NCBI GenBank assembly: GCA_023433775.1
Contig: JAEYTY010000026.1
Span: forward strand, 1-7,393
DNA: 7,393 bases
Origin: Pseudomonadota bacterium
Lineage (GTDB): Bacteria; Pseudomonadota; Alphaproteobacteria; Rhizobiales; Devosiaceae
Direction of reading: 5' to 3'
The position numbers were made by a program, and so were the translations under genes. The notes beneath the pieces are model-generated. The model searched no databases and was not told the origin of the DNA. It saw only the letters and a program-made list of their open reading frames with translations. Every line of letters starts with the position of its first letter. Within the stretch, counting starts at the first letter, position 1. This document shows, one piece after another, positions 1 to 6,674 of the stretch.

Positions 1-97
1 GACCAAGGCCGACCGGCGCAAGGGGCAGGCATGGGGCCTGCGCACCATCGAGAGTTTTCACACACACGGCACGCCGCCCGTGCCGAACAAGCATTGA
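1..97 (+). CDS. C-terminal end of an unidentified upstream gene (partial)
   Basis: Only the last 31 codons are present, read in the frame starting at base 2 and ending at TGA 95-97. The peptide ends in IESFHTHGTPPVPNKH. I chose this frame because its third codon positions are strongly GC-rich, as in the genes downstream, and because a well-placed ribosome binding site for galB follows its stop. The other two frames give arginine-rich, unnatural peptides. I do not recognise the family from so short a tail. The stop lies 36 bases before galB, so by position it may belong to the same operon and could be another step of protocatechuate or gallate breakdown; that is inference only. Confidence 0.55.
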   Translation, partial: TKADRRKGQAWGLRTIESFHTHGTPPVPNKH

Positions 98-120
98 GCG
101 CAGGGCGCTCGACTACGTCC

Positions 121-126
121 AAGGAG
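121..126 (+). promoter_or_regulatory. Ribosome binding site of galB
   Basis: AAGGAG lies 7 bases before the ATG at 134 and only 4 bases before the in-frame TTG at 131. The spacing favours the ATG as the start of galB. Confidence 0.75.
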
Positions 127-133
127 CAGATTG

Positions 134-865
134 ATGGCAAACAAGACAGCACTGGTGGTGAGCGCGCATTCGGCGGACTTCGTCTGGCGCTGTGGCGGCG
201 CCATCGCGTCCCATGCCGCCAAGGGCTATGACGTCACCGTCGTTTGCCTCTCCTATGGCGAGCGCGGGGAAAGCGCCAAGCTGTGGAAGCAGGAAGGCAT
301 GACGCTCGACAAGGTCAAGGCTGGCCGCCGGGTCGAGGCGGAGAATGCCGCTAAGGCGCTCAACGTGCATGACATCCAGTTCTTCGATCTGGGTGACTAT
401 CCGCTCGATATGACGCGGGAAGCCAAGGACCGGTTGGTCGATGTCATGCGGGCCGTGCAGCCGAGCTTCATGATGACCCATTCCAAGTATGACCCCTACA
501 ACACCGACCATATGTCTGTGTCTCAGTGGACCCTCGAATGCCGCGCCATAGCGCAGGCCTGGGGCCACAATCCGGGCCAGAAAATCCTCGGGGCACCGCA
601 GGTTTACCTGTTCGAGCCGCACCAGACCGAGCAGATGGACTGGAAGCCGGACACGTTCCTCGACATCACCGAGGTCTGGGACAAGAAGTGGGCCGCCATC
701 CAGTGCATGGAAGGGCAGGAGCACCTCTGGCACTACTACAAGAACGTCGCCGAAAACCGCGCCAATCATTTCACCCGGAATTCGGGCGGACAGTCCGGCG
801 GGCGTCCGGCCAAATATGCCGAGGGCTACCAGTCGATCTATCCGCGCACTGTGGATGAACTCTGA
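134..865 (+). CDS. galB: 4-oxalomesaconate hydratase, PIG-L/LmbE family
   Basis: Predicted zinc-dependent cytoplasmic hydratase that adds water to the enol/isomerised form of 4-oxalomesaconate to give 4-carboxy-4-hydroxy-2-oxoadipate, in gallate and protocatechuate 4,5-cleavage. The 243-residue protein has the PIG-L fold signature. A hydrophobic first strand leads into SAHSADFVWRCGG, with metal-ligand candidates H12 and D15 in place of the usual AHPDD. The third ligand candidate is H126 in PYNTDH. Most PIG-L proteins are deacetylases, but the immediate galC and galD neighbours point to the GalB hydratase of the Pseudomonas putida gallate pathway rather than a sugar deacetylase. The alternative hydratase of this step, LigJ, is an unrelated amidohydrolase. 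The stop TGA shares its last A with the ATG of galC, so translation is probably coupled. Family is nearly certain; function rests largely on context. Confidence 0.88.
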   Translation: MANKTALVVSAHSADFVWRCGGAIASHAAKGYDVTVVCLSYGERGESAKLWKQEGMTLDKVKAGRRVEAENAAKALNVHDIQFFDLGDYPLDMTREAKDRLVDVMRAVQPSFMMTHSKYDPYNTDHMSVSQWTLECRAIAQAWGHNPGQKILGAPQVYLFEPHQTEQMDWKPDTFLDITEVWDKKWAAIQCMEGQEHLWHYYKNVAENRANHFTRNSGGQSGGRPAKYAEGYQSIYPRTVDEL

Positions 866-1536
866 TGGGTGTCGTTGTCCAGAATATCGAGCGGGCCGAC
901 CAGTCTGTTATTGACCGCCTAGCAGCCTGTGGTGTTGCGACGGTGCATGAGGCGCAGGGGCGCAAGGGCCTGTTGGCGAGCCATATGCGCCCCATTTATG
1001 CCGGTGCGCGACTTGCGGCGAGCGCGGTTACCATTTCGGCCCCGCCCGGTGACAACTGGATGATCCATGTTGCCATCGAGCAGCTCAAGGCCGGCGACAT
1101 CATGGTGCTGGCACCGACCAGTCCTTGTGAGGACGGTTATTTCGGCGACTTGCTGGCCACGTCGGCGCTGGCGCGTGGCTGCAAGGGGCTCATTATCGAT
1201 GCAGGCGTGCGGGACGTTGCTGATCTTACCGCGATGAAGTTCCCCGTCTGGTCCAAGACCATTTTCGCGCAAGGCACGGTCAAGGAAACGGTCGGCTCGG
1301 TGAATGTGCCGGTGGTGTGCGCGGGGGCCCTGATCAATCCCGGCGACGTCATCATTGCCGATGACGACGGCGTTTGCGTCGTGCGCCGCGATGAGGCGGA
1401 AGCGGTTGCGCAGAAAGCCGAGGCGCGCGTTGCCGCCGAAGAAGACAAGCGCAAGCGGCTGGCTGCGGGCGAGCTGGGGCTGGACATCTACAAGATGCGC
1501 GAACGCCTGGCAGAGAAGGGCCTGAAATATGTCTAG
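865..1536 (+). CDS. galC: 4-carboxy-4-hydroxy-2-oxoadipate aldolase (RraA-like)
   Basis: Predicted class II, divalent-metal pyruvate aldolase that splits 4-carboxy-4-hydroxy-2-oxoadipate into pyruvate and oxaloacetate, feeding the TCA cycle; such enzymes often also decarboxylate oxaloacetate. The 223-residue length matches the HMG/CHA aldolase branch of the RraA fold. Visible signatures are G94-D95-L96-L97, then IIDAGVRD with D112, R116 and D117. The R-D pair supplies the substrate-binding arginine and metal-ligand aspartate known in this family. The charged C-terminal helix contains E203 in AGELGLDIYKMRERL. This tail is absent from the RNase E regulator RraA and carries the glutamate that completes the active site of a neighbouring subunit in characterised aldolases. 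The start overlaps the galB stop by one base with no strong ribosome binding site, which suggests translational coupling. It overlaps galD by 8 bases. Confidence 0.92.
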   Translation: MGVVVQNIERADQSVIDRLAACGVATVHEAQGRKGLLASHMRPIYAGARLAASAVTISAPPGDNWMIHVAIEQLKAGDIMVLAPTSPCEDGYFGDLLATSALARGCKGLIIDAGVRDVADLTAMKFPVWSKTIFAQGTVKETVGSVNVPVVCAGALINPGDVIIADDDGVCVVRRDEAEAVAQKAEARVAAEEDKRKRLAAGELGLDIYKMRERLAEKGLKYV

Positions 1537-2581
1537 CGCCGGCGTGCCCTGCATGTGGATGCGCGGGGGCACTTCGAAGGGCGGATATTTTCTCGCGGGC
1601 GACCTGCCAAGGGACGTGGCCGGGCGCGATGCCTTTCTGCTCAAAGCCATGGGCTCGCCCGATACCCGTCAGATTGATGGCATGGGCGGCGCCAATCCGC
1701 TGACCTCCAAGGTCGCGGTGGTGCAGCGCTCGGAGCGCGACGGCATTGATGTCGACTATCTGTTTTTGCAGGTTTTCGTCGACCAGCCCAATGTCACCGA
1801 CGCGCAGAATTGCGGAAACATGCTGGCCGGCGTTGGGCCATTTGCCATTGAGCGCGGGCTGGTCGTGGCGCAGGATGGTCAGACCCTGGTCCGCATCTAT
1901 ATGGAAAATACCGGGCAGGTGGCCGAGGCGCGGGTGGAAACGCCCGGCGGCCAGGTGAGCTATGAGGGCAATGCCCGTATCGACGGCGTGCCCGGGACCG
2001 CGGCGCCTATTCCTATCACCTTTGCCGACACGGCGGGCTCAAGCTGCGGCGCCTTGCTGCCGAGCGGTCAGGCCGTGGACATTATCGAGGGCGTCGCCTG
2101 TACGCTCATCGATAATGGAATGCCCTGCGTGGTTATGCGGGCGTCCGATTTCGGCATTGCCGGCACTGAGACCCCGGAGGAGCTGGAAGCCAATGCGGAA
2201 TTGCGCCAGCGGCTGGAAGCGATCCGGCTCAAGGCGGGGCCGATGATGAATCTGGGCGACGTGACGAAAAGCTCGGTGCCCAAGATGACCATGGTTTCCG
2301 CGGCACAGGCGGGCGGCGCCATTTCGACCCGCACGTTCATTCCGCATCGTTGCCACGACGCCATCGGGGTGCTGGGTGCGGTGAGCGTGGCGACGGCCTG
2401 CTTGTTGCCGGAGGGACCGGCGGTGGGGCTGGCGAAACTGCCGGGCGGCGATGAGAAGCTGATTTCTGTGGAGCATCCCAGTGGCGAAATGAGTGTCATC
2501 GCCACGGTCAGAAACGGGACAGTATCGAGCGCTGCGGTGCTGCGCACGGCCCGAAAACTGTTTGATGGCAAGGTGTTCTAG
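1529..2581 (+). CDS. galD: 4-oxalomesaconate tautomerase, PrpF family
   Basis: Predicted isomerase acting on 4-oxalomesaconate, the product of 2-pyrone-4,6-dicarboxylate hydrolysis or of gallate ring cleavage, before hydration by GalB. The 350-residue protein belongs to the PrpF / diaminopimelate-epimerase-like fold. The N-terminus holds MRGGTSKGGYF (residues 11-21), typical of PrpF proteins. GMGGANPLTSKVAVV follows with K61, and DAQNCGNMLAGVGPFA with C95. The 34-residue spacing of K61 and C95 matches the lysine/cysteine pair I recall as catalytic in LigU of Sphingobium. Whether this enzyme does keto-enol tautomerisation (GalD) or 1,3-allylic isomerisation (LigU) cannot be told from sequence. 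A GAGAAGGG element (1513-1520) lies 8 bases before the ATG, and the gene begins within the last codons of galC. Other PrpF proteins isomerise 2-methylaconitate, but the neighbours argue against that here. Confidence 0.9.
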   Translation: MSSAGVPCMWMRGGTSKGGYFLAGDLPRDVAGRDAFLLKAMGSPDTRQIDGMGGANPLTSKVAVVQRSERDGIDVDYLFLQVFVDQPNVTDAQNCGNMLAGVGPFAIERGLVVAQDGQTLVRIYMENTGQVAEARVETPGGQVSYEGNARIDGVPGTAAPIPITFADTAGSSCGALLPSGQAVDIIEGVACTLIDNGMPCVVMRASDFGIAGTETPEELEANAELRQRLEAIRLKAGPMMNLGDVTKSSVPKMTMVSAAQAGGAISTRTFIPHRCHDAIGVLGAVSVATACLLPEGPAVGLAKLPGGDEKLISVEHPSGEMSVIATVRNGTVSSAAVLRTARKLFDGKVF

Positions 2582-2610
2582 CAGGTGACTATCTTGATGC
2601 TGGAAGTGTA

Positions 2611-4005
2611 ATGAGCGAACCAAGCTCGGCGCGCCCGATTGCCTTTGTGGTGGCGGGCATTGTCTTCATGCAATTGCTCGATGGCGCCATTATCGCGACA
2701 TCGCTGCCGGTGATGGCCGAGGAACTCGGCGTGCCCACGCTGTCGATGAGCGTGGGGATTACGGCCTATTTGCTGGCGGCAGCTGTCTTCATGCCCATGT
2801 CGACCTGGCTGGCCGACAGGTTGGGCGGCGTTCGGGTATTCCTTGGCGCTATCGTTGTCTTCACGCTGGCGTCGCTGGCCTGCGCGCTGGCCCAGGATCT
2901 CGGACAATTCGTCGTCGCCCGGATCATCCAGGGCATGGGTGGCGCCTTCATGGTGCCGGTGGGGCGCGCGATCGTGCTGGAAAAGGCGTCCAAGGACGAG
3001 GTCATCCATGTGCTGGCGACCATGATCTGGCCGGCGCTTGCTGCCCCGGTGATTGGACCGGTACTGGGCGGGGCGATCACCACCTATTTTTCCTGGCGCT
3101 ACAATTTCCTCATCAACCTGCCGATTGGCGCGCTGGGCTTTGTGCTGGTGCTGCTTATGGTCAAGGACAGCCGACCGGTTACGCCGCGGCCGTTCGACTG
3201 GACGGGCTTTTTCCTATCGGCTGGCGGGCTTGGGGCATTGCTGGTGGGCCTCGAACTTTTTGTGCAGCAGGAGGACCAGACCTGGCTGCCTCTGGTGATT
3301 GCAGCGCTGGGCATTGTCGGCTGTGTCGCGGCAGTTCGCCATCTGATGGCGTCGCCAATGCCATTGCTGAGTCTCGACGCCTTCCGGACGCCCACATTCG
3401 CACTGTCGACTGTTGCAGCCGGGTCCTATTTGCGGCTCGCCATTGACGCCATGCCGTTCCTGCTACCGTTGCTGCTGCAGATTGGCCTCGGCTATGGCGC
3501 CTTGCAGGCCGGCTCGCTGATGCTCGCCTATTTCATTGGCAATATGGCCATGAAGTCGGTGACGACGCCGACCTTGCAGCGTTTTGGCTTTCGCGGCGTG
3601 CTCATCGTCAATGGCGTGCTGAGCGTGGTCCTGCTTGCCGCCTGCAGCATCGTCATTCCATCGGTGCCGCTCTGGGGGACGGTCCTGATCCTGGGATTGT
3701 CCGGGCTTAGCCGCTCAATGCAGTTTACGGCTCTCACCAGTCTCGCGTTTTCGGACATTGACGATGTGCAGCGCCGACCCGCGAGCACGCTGATCAGCAT
3801 TGTGCAGCAGGTGACGCTGGTGCTGGCGGTTGCTGTGGCGACATTTGCCCTCAAGCTCTCGCAATGGTTGCGGGGCGGCGAGGTCATGGCGCTGCTGGAC
3901 CTGCAGGTTGCCATCGGAGGTATGGCCGGCTTTGCCGCCGTCGCAACCTTCCTATTGCTGAGATTGCCGGCGCGGGCGGGGGATGAAATCGCCGGTCGGG
4001 GATGA
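2611..4005 (+). CDS. MFS transporter, DHA2 (14-helix) family
   Basis: Integral inner-membrane transporter of 464 residues, probably proton-coupled. DHA2 hallmarks are in order: LLDGAIIATSLP in helix 1 with D24; motif A variant TWLADRLGGVRVF (65-77) with D69, R70 and R75; motif B RIIQGMGG with R104; and motif C APVIGPVLGG (145-154), the antiporter signature, followed by SWRYNFLINLPIG. About fourteen hydrophobic stretches fit the length. It lies 29 bases after galD on the same strand, with a GGAAG element 4 bases before the ATG, so it is likely the last gene of the operon. DHA2 members are mostly drug or metabolite exporters, whereas aromatic acids usually enter through 12-helix AAHS carriers. 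Export of a toxic aromatic or pathway intermediate is therefore the simplest reading, but substrate and direction are unknown. Confidence 0.88.
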   Translation: MSEPSSARPIAFVVAGIVFMQLLDGAIIATSLPVMAEELGVPTLSMSVGITAYLLAAAVFMPMSTWLADRLGGVRVFLGAIVVFTLASLACALAQDLGQFVVARIIQGMGGAFMVPVGRAIVLEKASKDEVIHVLATMIWPALAAPVIGPVLGGAITTYFSWRYNFLINLPIGALGFVLVLLMVKDSRPVTPRPFDWTGFFLSAGGLGALLVGLELFVQQEDQTWLPLVIAALGIVGCVAAVRHLMASPMPLLSLDAFRTPTFALSTVAAGSYLRLAIDAMPFLLPLLLQIGLGYGALQAGSLMLAYFIGNMAMKSVTTPTLQRFGFRGVLIVNGVLSVVLLAACSIVIPSVPLWGTVLILGLSGLSRSMQFTALTSLAFSDIDDVQRRPASTLISIVQQVTLVLAVAVATFALKLSQWLRGGEVMALLDLQVAIGGMAGFAAVATFLLLRLPARAGDEIAGRG

Positions 4006-4038
4006 ACGCGACCCGGATATTCAAGACCAGGTGAAAAC

Positions 4039-4059
4039 CCCAATTCCCGGCGAATTTGG
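4039..4059 (+). terminator. Weak hairpin after the gal operon
   Basis: AATTC (4042-4046) and GAATT (4052-4056) pair around a 5-base CCGGC loop. Two further C-G pairs lie beyond one mismatch. It sits 34 bases after the MFS stop, where a terminator would be expected, but no T-run follows on the + strand, so it is not a canonical intrinsic terminator. Confidence 0.2.
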
Positions 4060-4086
4060 CTCAGACCTGCATTTGCCGCGAAGCGT

Positions 4087-4116
4087 TTAATTAACCCGAT
4101 GCTTCCACAATAGAAT
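4087..4116 (+). promoter_or_regulatory. Candidate promoter of the tad genes with a CtrA-like half-site
   Basis: TAGAAT (4111-4116) matches the -10 consensus at five of six bases. Where the -35 element would lie is the AT-rich palindrome TTAATTAA (4087-4094), running into TTAACC (4091-4096). TTAACC is a half-site of the alphaproteobacterial cell-cycle regulator CtrA, and CtrA sites commonly overlap the -35 region of the promoters they activate. This is the only AT-rich patch in the spacer and lies 65 bases before the first tad gene. The second half-site at the usual 7-base spacing is not present, so CtrA control is a guess. Confidence 0.35.
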
Positions 4117-4180
4117 TTCACCTATGCAATGCGACTGCCTGCCGGCGTGATGCTGACAGCCCCGCATCCTGGGGAGCGCA

Positions 4181-4678
4181 ATGCTTCGACGTTTTTTCAA
4201 AGACAGGCGTGGCGCGACGGCAGTCGAGTTTGCACTGCTTGCTGGCCCATTCCTGCTGATCCTCATGGCCTCGGTGGAGCTGGGGATCAAATCGTTCATT
4301 CAGTCCGATCTCGACCGGGTGCTGAGCGAGGTGACCAGCAATCTTTCGATGAACGACAGGGATGTTGAGACGTCGGAGTCCTATATAAATCAACGCATCT
4401 GCGCGATTGCGGGGCCGCTGATAAACTGTGGCGAAATCGAAGTCGGGTCCGCTGTGGTCACAGGACGCCTGTTCGACTATCGGAACCAGTCGCTGTCCGG
4501 GCGATGGAATGTGGGCTGCGGCGGCGATGTCATCCTGATCGAGCTGACCTTCAAATATTTCGACATCATGTTTCCCTTCGCAGTGGCCGACATTGTCACC
4601 GTGAATGGTGAGAAGCGATATCGCAGCCGCGTTGTGGTGCGACGCGAACCTATTTTGTCGGGGTCGCGATGCACCTGA
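4181..4678 (+). CDS. tadE: TadE-family pseudopilin / pilus assembly protein
   Basis: A 165-residue membrane-anchored protein of the TadE family, a minor pilin-like component of Flp/Tad pili. The basic N-terminus MLRRFFKDRR is followed by G11-ATAVEFALL and a hydrophobic helix to about residue 32. This fits the GXXXXEF pseudopilin cleavage motif, with E16 at position +5 after G11, so a TadV/CpaA-type prepilin peptidase could process it. The rest is predicted to lie outside the inner membrane and holds four cysteines (C74, C83, C113, C164), which could form disulfides in the periplasm. GGGGAG (4171-4176) sits 4 bases before the ATG. It is the first of three same-strand genes and overlaps the next by 10 bases. 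The assignment to TadE rather than TadF is by size and order and is not certain. Confidence 0.82.
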   Translation: MLRRFFKDRRGATAVEFALLAGPFLLILMASVELGIKSFIQSDLDRVLSEVTSNLSMNDRDVETSESYINQRICAIAGPLINCGEIEVGSAVVTGRLFDYRNQSLSGRWNVGCGGDVILIELTFKYFDIMFPFAVADIVTVNGEKRYRSRVVVRREPILSGSRCT

Positions 4679-5322
4679 TCAAGCGCTTTTTCAAACAGCA
4701 GCATGGCGTAGCTGTGATCGAGTTTGCGCTGCTTGTGCCCCTACTGATTGTGATCATGGCGGCGGTGGTGGAAGTGTCCAACTTCTCCATGCAAAGCCGG
4801 CGCGCAAATCTTGCGGCGACCATGGCGGCGGATTTTCTGAGCCGGGACGGTGACAACGTTCTGACTGTGGATGAGCGTCACATCGTCGAAGATATCTGGA
4901 TGATCGTGAACCCGACTGCCCACCTTGCGAATACGCCGCGAGACGGGCTCTGGGCCAATGGGTACAGCCGCGCGCTGTCGTCGGTCACTTTCGCAAAGGA
5001 CCCCAACTGCAAGGTCACAAACTGCCCGCTATTGCCGACAGTGCAGTGGAGTTTCCTGTTTCAGGACATCATCAAGAGTCCGATCTACGCGCATTGCAAA
5101 CTGGACGTCGTCGCCAACACTGTGCCGCTCACGGGCAACAATATAAGGCAAGGGGTGGTTGGACGCGCGCCAATTGTACAGGCGGATTTTACCTATCCTT
5201 ATATACCCTTGTTCCAAGGATGGCTCTTTCCCACCCTGGAGCTTCACGTCAATGCAGTTCGCAAGACACGCAACGGGGTCGCTCTCGGCCATGCGCCGGA
5301 CGATTTTGTGACGCGATGCTGA
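4669..5322 (+). CDS. Second TadE/TadF-like pseudopilin
   Basis: A 217-residue protein with the same plan as the gene before it. A short basic start (MHLIKRFFKQQH) leads to G13-VAVIEFALLVPLL, with E18 at +5 after G13, and a hydrophobic helix to about residue 34. The larger extracytoplasmic part ends with DFTYPYIPLFQGWLFP (173-188), an aromatic-rich stretch that is common near the C-terminus of TadE-like proteins. It too has four cysteines (C114, C119, C143, C217), the last being its final residue. The ATG lies inside the end of the preceding gene, with only a weak GGGG upstream, and the gene overlaps tadG by 7 bases, so coupled translation at fixed ratios is likely. It could equally be called TadF; the two are hard to separate by eye. 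Confidence 0.8.
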   Translation: MHLIKRFFKQQHGVAVIEFALLVPLLIVIMAAVVEVSNFSMQSRRANLAATMAADFLSRDGDNVLTVDERHIVEDIWMIVNPTAHLANTPRDGLWANGYSRALSSVTFAKDPNCKVTNCPLLPTVQWSFLFQDIIKSPIYAHCKLDVVANTVPLTGNNIRQGVVGRAPIVQADFTYPYIPLFQGWLFPTLELHVNAVRKTRNGVALGHAPDDFVTRC

Positions 5323-6635
5323 AAACGTTCCGCAGATTCCTGGGCGACAGGTCCGGCAATTTCGCCATTATGACCGGTTTGCTGCTGCCACTGGTGCTGG
5401 TGGCGGGCGGTGCGGCGGTGGATTTCGGGATTGCACTGAGCTCCAGCCAGCGGCTTGGCGCCGCGGCCAACGGTGCGGTGCTGGCGGCTCTTAGCGAAGT
5501 GCAGGCGCGCGCGACAGACGCTACGCCTGTCACTGAAGCCATGATCAATGGCTATGTGCGGGAATTCTTCCTCGCTGAATCAGCAAATATTCCTTTTACC
5601 ACGCTGACATCGGTCACCCCGGTGTCCAAAATTGATCGCAACGAAATCTCTACCAGCCTGAGCTTCCGTGCGGATTATGACACATCGATCATGTCTGTTT
5701 TCGGCAAGGACACGGTGCTGATTGCTGACCAGGCAAGGGCCACGGTAACCCTGCGATCCTATATCAATATCAACATCCTGGTGGATACGTCCCAGTCAAT
5801 GGGTATTGGCGCTACCAACAAAGACCAGCAGCTGGTCGCGCAGGCGACTTCCCCTTCTTGTGCGTTTGCTTGCCATGACCAGGCGCGCGGCAACGCAAGT
5901 TACGAACAGGCTCGGCGGTTAGGCGCCAATATGCGCATCGATGTTGCCAGATCTGCCGTCGCCAACGCTCTGGATACCATGTTTGCTGCGGAGGAATTCA
6001 ATGGACAGGTCACCGTTGGGCTCTATCGCTTCAGCAATGAATTGACGGAAATCCTGTCGCCGACAAACGCGCGCTCCGGCGACCTCGCTTATGCCAAGTC
6101 TCTCGCCAATAGTCAGATCGGGCTAGAATTGAATTATGGCGGGACCAATCAGGAGCGGGCGCTGCAGCAGATCAACGCCAAGATCCCATTCAATGGGAGT
6201 GGCAAGTCGTCCATTGACCGGCTGCAATATGTCATTGTGATCACAGATGGCGTGGAAAGTGGACAGGCTTGGTTGTCGGGTAGAAATTGGTTCCGTCATG
6301 AGCGCGCTCAGCCGAACTCTCCGAGCAGGGCCTATGAGCCGCATGAGGTGAATTATGCGCTTAAGGGTACCGCGTGCGACGCTCTAGTGGCGAAGGGCGT
6401 GAAGGTGTATTTTATTTATACCGAGTATCTTGAACCCAAATACGGGACGATCAGCAACCACGACAGAAACCGGTTTGACTTTATTTCGAAGAGTCTGTTT
6501 CCGATTATTCCCAGCCGTATGACTGAGTGCACGCGCAGCGCCAGCCAGGTGTTGAAGGCGAATACACCGACCGAAATTCACGATGCTTTCGAGGAACTGG
6601 CGCGTCGTCTGTCTTCGCCACTGCGGCTCTACTGA
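5316..6635 (+). CDS. tadG: TadG-like pilus protein with von Willebrand factor A domain
   Basis: A 439-residue protein with a short basic N-terminus, SGNFAIMTGLLLPLVLVAGG (residues 13-32) as a membrane anchor, and a large extracytoplasmic part. Unlike the two preceding proteins it lacks a glutamate at +5, so pseudopilin processing is doubtful. The VWA domain spans roughly 150-439 and has a complete metal-ion-dependent adhesion site: DTSQS (157-161), T277 in YGGTNQE and D311 in VITDG. A metal-bound, ligand-binding fold is therefore expected. An insertion after the first motif contains SCAFACHD (181-188), with a CX3CH pattern. The end, AFEELARRLSSPLRLY, resembles the usual TadG tail. I place the start at ATG 5316, overlapping the previous gene by 7 bases. 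The frame stays open back to 5046, but that extension lies over the preceding gene and would put 90 residues before the membrane anchor. Confidence 0.88.
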   Translation: MLKTFRRFLGDRSGNFAIMTGLLLPLVLVAGGAAVDFGIALSSSQRLGAAANGAVLAALSEVQARATDATPVTEAMINGYVREFFLAESANIPFTTLTSVTPVSKIDRNEISTSLSFRADYDTSIMSVFGKDTVLIADQARATVTLRSYININILVDTSQSMGIGATNKDQQLVAQATSPSCAFACHDQARGNASYEQARRLGANMRIDVARSAVANALDTMFAAEEFNGQVTVGLYRFSNELTEILSPTNARSGDLAYAKSLANSQIGLELNYGGTNQERALQQINAKIPFNGSGKSSIDRLQYVIVITDGVESGQAWLSGRNWFRHERAQPNSPSRAYEPHEVNYALKGTACDALVAKGVKVYFIYTEYLEPKYGTISNHDRNRFDFISKSLFPIIPSRMTECTRSASQVLKANTPTEIHDAFEELARRLSSPLRLY

Positions 6636-6674
6636 AGATTTGGTGCAAGCGCGGAGCGCAGCCGTCTCGCACTA

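Noticed and set aside
3..134. Alternative frame of the upstream partial gene, ending at a TGA that overlaps the galB ATG by one base
   Set aside because: The overlap resembles the galB/galC junction, but the peptide is Arg- and Cys-rich with poor third-position GC, and it would run over the galB ribosome binding site.
113..769. Long minus-strand open frame of 218 codons opposite galB
   Set aside because: It mirrors the GC-rich codon pattern of galB and shows no recognisable motif, whereas galB has clear PIG-L signatures.
919..1650. Long minus-strand open frame of 243 codons opposite galC and galD
   Set aside because: Shadow of two well-supported genes; the peptide is rich in Arg and His and shows no domain.
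2039..2623. Minus-strand open frames opposite galD
   Set aside because: Two overlapping frames compete here without motifs; both are explained by the GC-rich codons of galD.
4087..4094. TTAATTAA palindrome as an operator
   Set aside because: Too short and low in complexity to call an operator alone; kept only as part of the promoter candidate.
3528..4121. Minus-strand open frame of 197 codons running into the spacer before the tad genes
   Set aside because: It is rich in Ser, Thr and Arg with no domain and mostly lies opposite the MFS gene; no ribosome binding site supports it.
5046..5315. N-terminal extension of the TadG-like gene, open in frame from an ATG at 5046
   Set aside because: It lies entirely over the preceding pseudopilin gene and would put 90 unrelated residues before the basic start and membrane anchor. 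The ATG at 5316 gives the normal TadG layout and the same overlap style as the previous junction.
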